DNA of 64,000 nucleotides from Meishania sp964351985. GTDB lineage: Bacteria > Bacteroidota > Bacteroidia > Flavobacteriales > Flavobacteriaceae. Positions 62,634-64,000 of the stretch are shown in pieces. The notes beneath the pieces are model-generated. The model did not search any database, was not told the origin of the DNA, and worked only from the letters and a program-made list of their open reading frames with translations. The stretch lies in assembly GCA_964351985.1 (NCBI GenBank), contig CAYGPR010000004.1, positions 1 through 64,000 of the forward strand. The letters run 5' to 3'. Position 1 is the first letter of the stretch. The number at the start of each line of letters is the position of its first letter. The position numbers were made by a program, and so were the translations under genes.

Positions 62634-62966
62634 ATGAACGCACTTAAAAACAAAGTACAGTTGATTGGAAACTTGGGGCAAGACCCAGAAATCGTAACTA
62701 TGGAAAACGGCAACAAGCTGGCCAAATTTTCTATCGCAACAAGTGATTCGTACAAAAACGCCCAAGGCGAGAAAGTCGAGGACACCCAATGGCACAATAT
62801 CGTCGCTTGGGGCAAGCTTGCCGAAATTGTCGAGAACTTTTTGGTCAAAGGAAAGCAAGTAGCCGTTGAAGGTAAATTAACGCATCGCTCGTATGAAACG
62901 AAGGAAGGTGAAAAAAGATATATTACCGAAGTGAGATGCAACGAGCTTTTGATGTTGGGAAAATAA
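62634..62966 (+). CDS. ssb: short single-stranded DNA-binding protein
   Basis: A 110-residue OB-fold SSB: Leu-Ile-Gly-Asn-Leu-Gly-Gln-Asp-Pro-Glu near the start, Trp-His-Asn-Ile-Val-Ala-Trp-Gly, and Val-Glu-Gly-Lys-Leu. It lacks the long linker and acidic Asp-Asp-x-Pro-Phe tail of the main replicative SSB that recruits partner proteins, so it is probably an accessory SSB. A strong terminator follows. Confidence 0.9.
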   Translation: MNALKNKVQLIGNLGQDPEIVTMENGNKLAKFSIATSDSYKNAQGEKVEDTQWHNIVAWGKLAEIVENFLVKGKQVAVEGKLTHRSYETKEGEKRYITEVRCNELLMLGK

Positions 62967-62975
62967 TTTTTTTTG

Positions 62976-63005
62976 AAAACCCCCGCTATCGATAGCGGGG
63001 GTTTT
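62976..63005. terminator. perfect hairpin terminator after ssb
   Basis: A 15-base-pair perfect palindrome (AAAACCCCCGCTATC / GATAGCGGGGGTTTT) with essentially no loop, ending in a T run and lying nine bases after the SSB stop codon. Confidence 0.8.
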
Positions 63006-63030
63006 CATTTTAAAGTTTTACGATAATATA

Positions 63031-63563
63031 ATTACGATCAGCAAAGAAATCACGATTTCAGAGGAAATCATCGCAAATAAAATATATCTTATTCGAGGTC
63101 AAAAAGTGATGCTTGATAGGGATTTAGCCGAACTGTATCAAGTCGAGACCAAACAGCTCAAACGTCAGGTTCGCAGAAACATCGAACGCTTCCCCAAAGA
63201 TTTTATGTTCGAATTGAACGAAGAAGAGTTCAAAAATTGGAGGAGCCAATTTGGCACTTCCAATTTTTCGGACAAAATGGGACTTAGGCATGCCCCTTCG
63301 TTTTTACCGAACAAGGAGTCGCCATGCTGTCAAGCGTGCTCAACAGTCCAACGGCTATTCACGTAAATATTCAAATAATAAGGGTTTTTACGAAAATGCG
63401 AAAGGTATTTGCCGATACCATGGAATTAAAGTCGGAAATCGAGGAAATCAAAAAGAAGCTCTCCGATCACGGCAAGAACATAGAACTGGTGTTCGACTAT
63501 TTGGACGAACTGATAAAGAAAAAAGAAAATACCGAACCTCGAAAAAAGATCGGGTATAAATAA
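63031..63563 (+). pseudogene. ORF6N-domain protein, broken
   Basis: The reading resembles Bacteroidota ORF6N proteins: the typical Ile-Tyr-Leu-Ile-Arg-Gly-Gln-Lys-Val-Met-Leu-Asp-Arg-Asp-Leu-Ala run (about 63079-63126) and then Arg-Arg-Asn-Ile-Glu-Arg-Phe-Pro-Lys-Asp-Phe. After Arg-His-Ala-Pro near 63298 the expected Phe-Val-Phe-Thr-Glu-Gln-Gly-Val-Ala continues in another frame, consistent with loss of one T. There is also no ATG at the expected N-terminus (only ATT or a late GTG at 63106). The C-terminal part is a charged coiled-coil. Such proteins are often phage- or mobile-element-associated. Confidence 0.78.
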
Positions 63564-63593
63564 GATTGAATTATAACTATTATTTTTACAACC

Positions 63594-64000
63594 ATGACAC
63601 CCGCAACAACAAACGAACAACTCCTCCCCCTATTAAAAACGCACTTCGGCTACGATTCGTTTCTACCGAACCAGTTAAAGGTCATCGAAGATGTATTGGC
63701 AAAAAAAGATGCACTGGCCATTATGCCCACAGGCGGGGGAAAATCACTTTGCTTTCAATTGCCCGCTCTGGCGATGGATGGCACTGCAATCGTAGTTTCT
63801 CCCCTGATCGCCCTGATGAAGGATCAAGTGGATGTCTTACGGGCAAACGGTATCGCCGCCGCCTATTACAACAGTTCGCAATCCCCGGAAGTACAACAGG
63901 AGATTTTCCAACAGCTAAAACAGGGCGAGCTAAAATTATTCTATGTCGCCCCAGAAAGTCTGGGTTCGTTCGGAAGCCTGTTCAACGACATAAAAATTGC
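63594..64000 (+). CDS. recQ: RecQ-type ATP-dependent DNA helicase, N-terminal part
   Basis: The first 135 codons are visible; the gene runs off the window. The Q-motif region Phe-Gly-Tyr-Asp-Ser-Phe-Leu-Pro-Asn-Gln and Walker A Met-Pro-Thr-Gly-Gly-Gly-Lys-Ser are present, followed by Val-Val-Ser-Pro-Leu-Ile-Ala-Leu-Met-Lys-Asp-Gln, all diagnostic of RecQ. It unwinds DNA with 3'-to-5' polarity during repair. It follows the broken ORF6N gene by about 30 bases. Confidence 0.9.
   Translation, partial: MTPATTNEQLLPLLKTHFGYDSFLPNQLKVIEDVLAKKDALAIMPTGGGKSLCFQLPALAMDGTAIVVSPLIALMKDQVDVLRANGIAAAYYNSSQSPEVQQEIFQQLKQGELKLFYVAPESLGSFGSLFNDIKI

Overview
The window looks like a chromosome segment of a marine member of the Flavobacteriaceae (Bacteroidota), possibly close to Zobellia or Maribacter. 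The support is indirect: DarA/DarB-type resorcinol enzymes together with an aromatic ammonia-lyase and aryl-polyene genes, a short biosynthetic arginine decarboxylase, many lipoproteins with a Cys right after a short hydrophobic leader, almost no Shine-Dalgarno sequences, and a few TAnnTTTG-type -7 boxes. The genus is inference. No rRNA, CRISPR array, insertion sequence or prophage was recognised.

Layout. 0.1-5.5 kb: a RidA-family lipoprotein, tRNA-Arg(CCT), a secreted protein of unknown function, then a tightly overlapped polyamine operon (arginine decarboxylase, agmatinase, deoxyhypusine-synthase-like protein, small acidic protein). 5.6-9.1 kb: a GNAT-nitrilase fusion, a VOC protein and a protease-like/RimK-like ATP-grasp fusion. 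9.1-15.2 kb: ordinary housekeeping and hypothetical genes (SDR threonine dehydrogenase, TPR protein, CBS protein, epimerase-like protein, zinc-ribbon protein, Qnr-like pentapeptide protein). 15.4-23.9 kb: a minus-strand series of secreted or lipoprotein hydrolases (BNR/VPS10-like protein, M20 carbamoylase-like enzyme, amidohydrolase, M28 peptidase) with one cytoplasmic Rieske oxygenase inside it.

24.0-56.3 kb is the centrepiece: about 32 kb on the minus strand, mostly with overlapping start and stop codons, forming a flexirubin-type cluster (aryl polyene plus dialkylresorcinol). Read in the direction of transcription it starts with an aromatic ammonia-lyase (expected to make 4-coumarate), then a WG-repeat protein, FabG, a ketosynthase, an ACP, an acyltransferase, DarA, DarB, two hotdog dehydratases, a small unknown protein, a BtrH-like protein, an ABC exporter pair, a thioesterase, a second ketosynthase, a methyltransferase, a half-size ketosynthase-like protein, a second ACP, a ketosynthase/chain-length-factor pair, a polysaccharide-deacetylase-like protein, LolA, a lipoprotein, a third hotdog protein, a small secreted protein, a glycosyltransferase, a giant MMPL exporter fused to an acyltransferase, a small membrane protein, a CrtI-like oxidoreductase, a C45-type acyltransferase lipoprotein and an aryl-CoA ligase. 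A divergent FAD halogenase-like gene (56.5-57.7 kb) completes the set and suggests a chlorinated pigment. Working model: the ammonia-lyase and CoA ligase supply the aryl starter, the KS/CLF, KR and hotdog enzymes build the polyene, DarB/DarA make the resorcinol, the acyltransferases join and place the parts, and LolA, MMPL and ABC proteins move the pigment to the outer membrane.

57.8-64 kb: a secreted hypothetical protein, a serine beta-lactamase-like hydrolase, an S9 peptidase, a short SSB, a decayed ORF6N gene and the start of recQ. Dispersed palindromic repeats sit in several intergenic gaps, including most of the larger gaps inside the pigment cluster.
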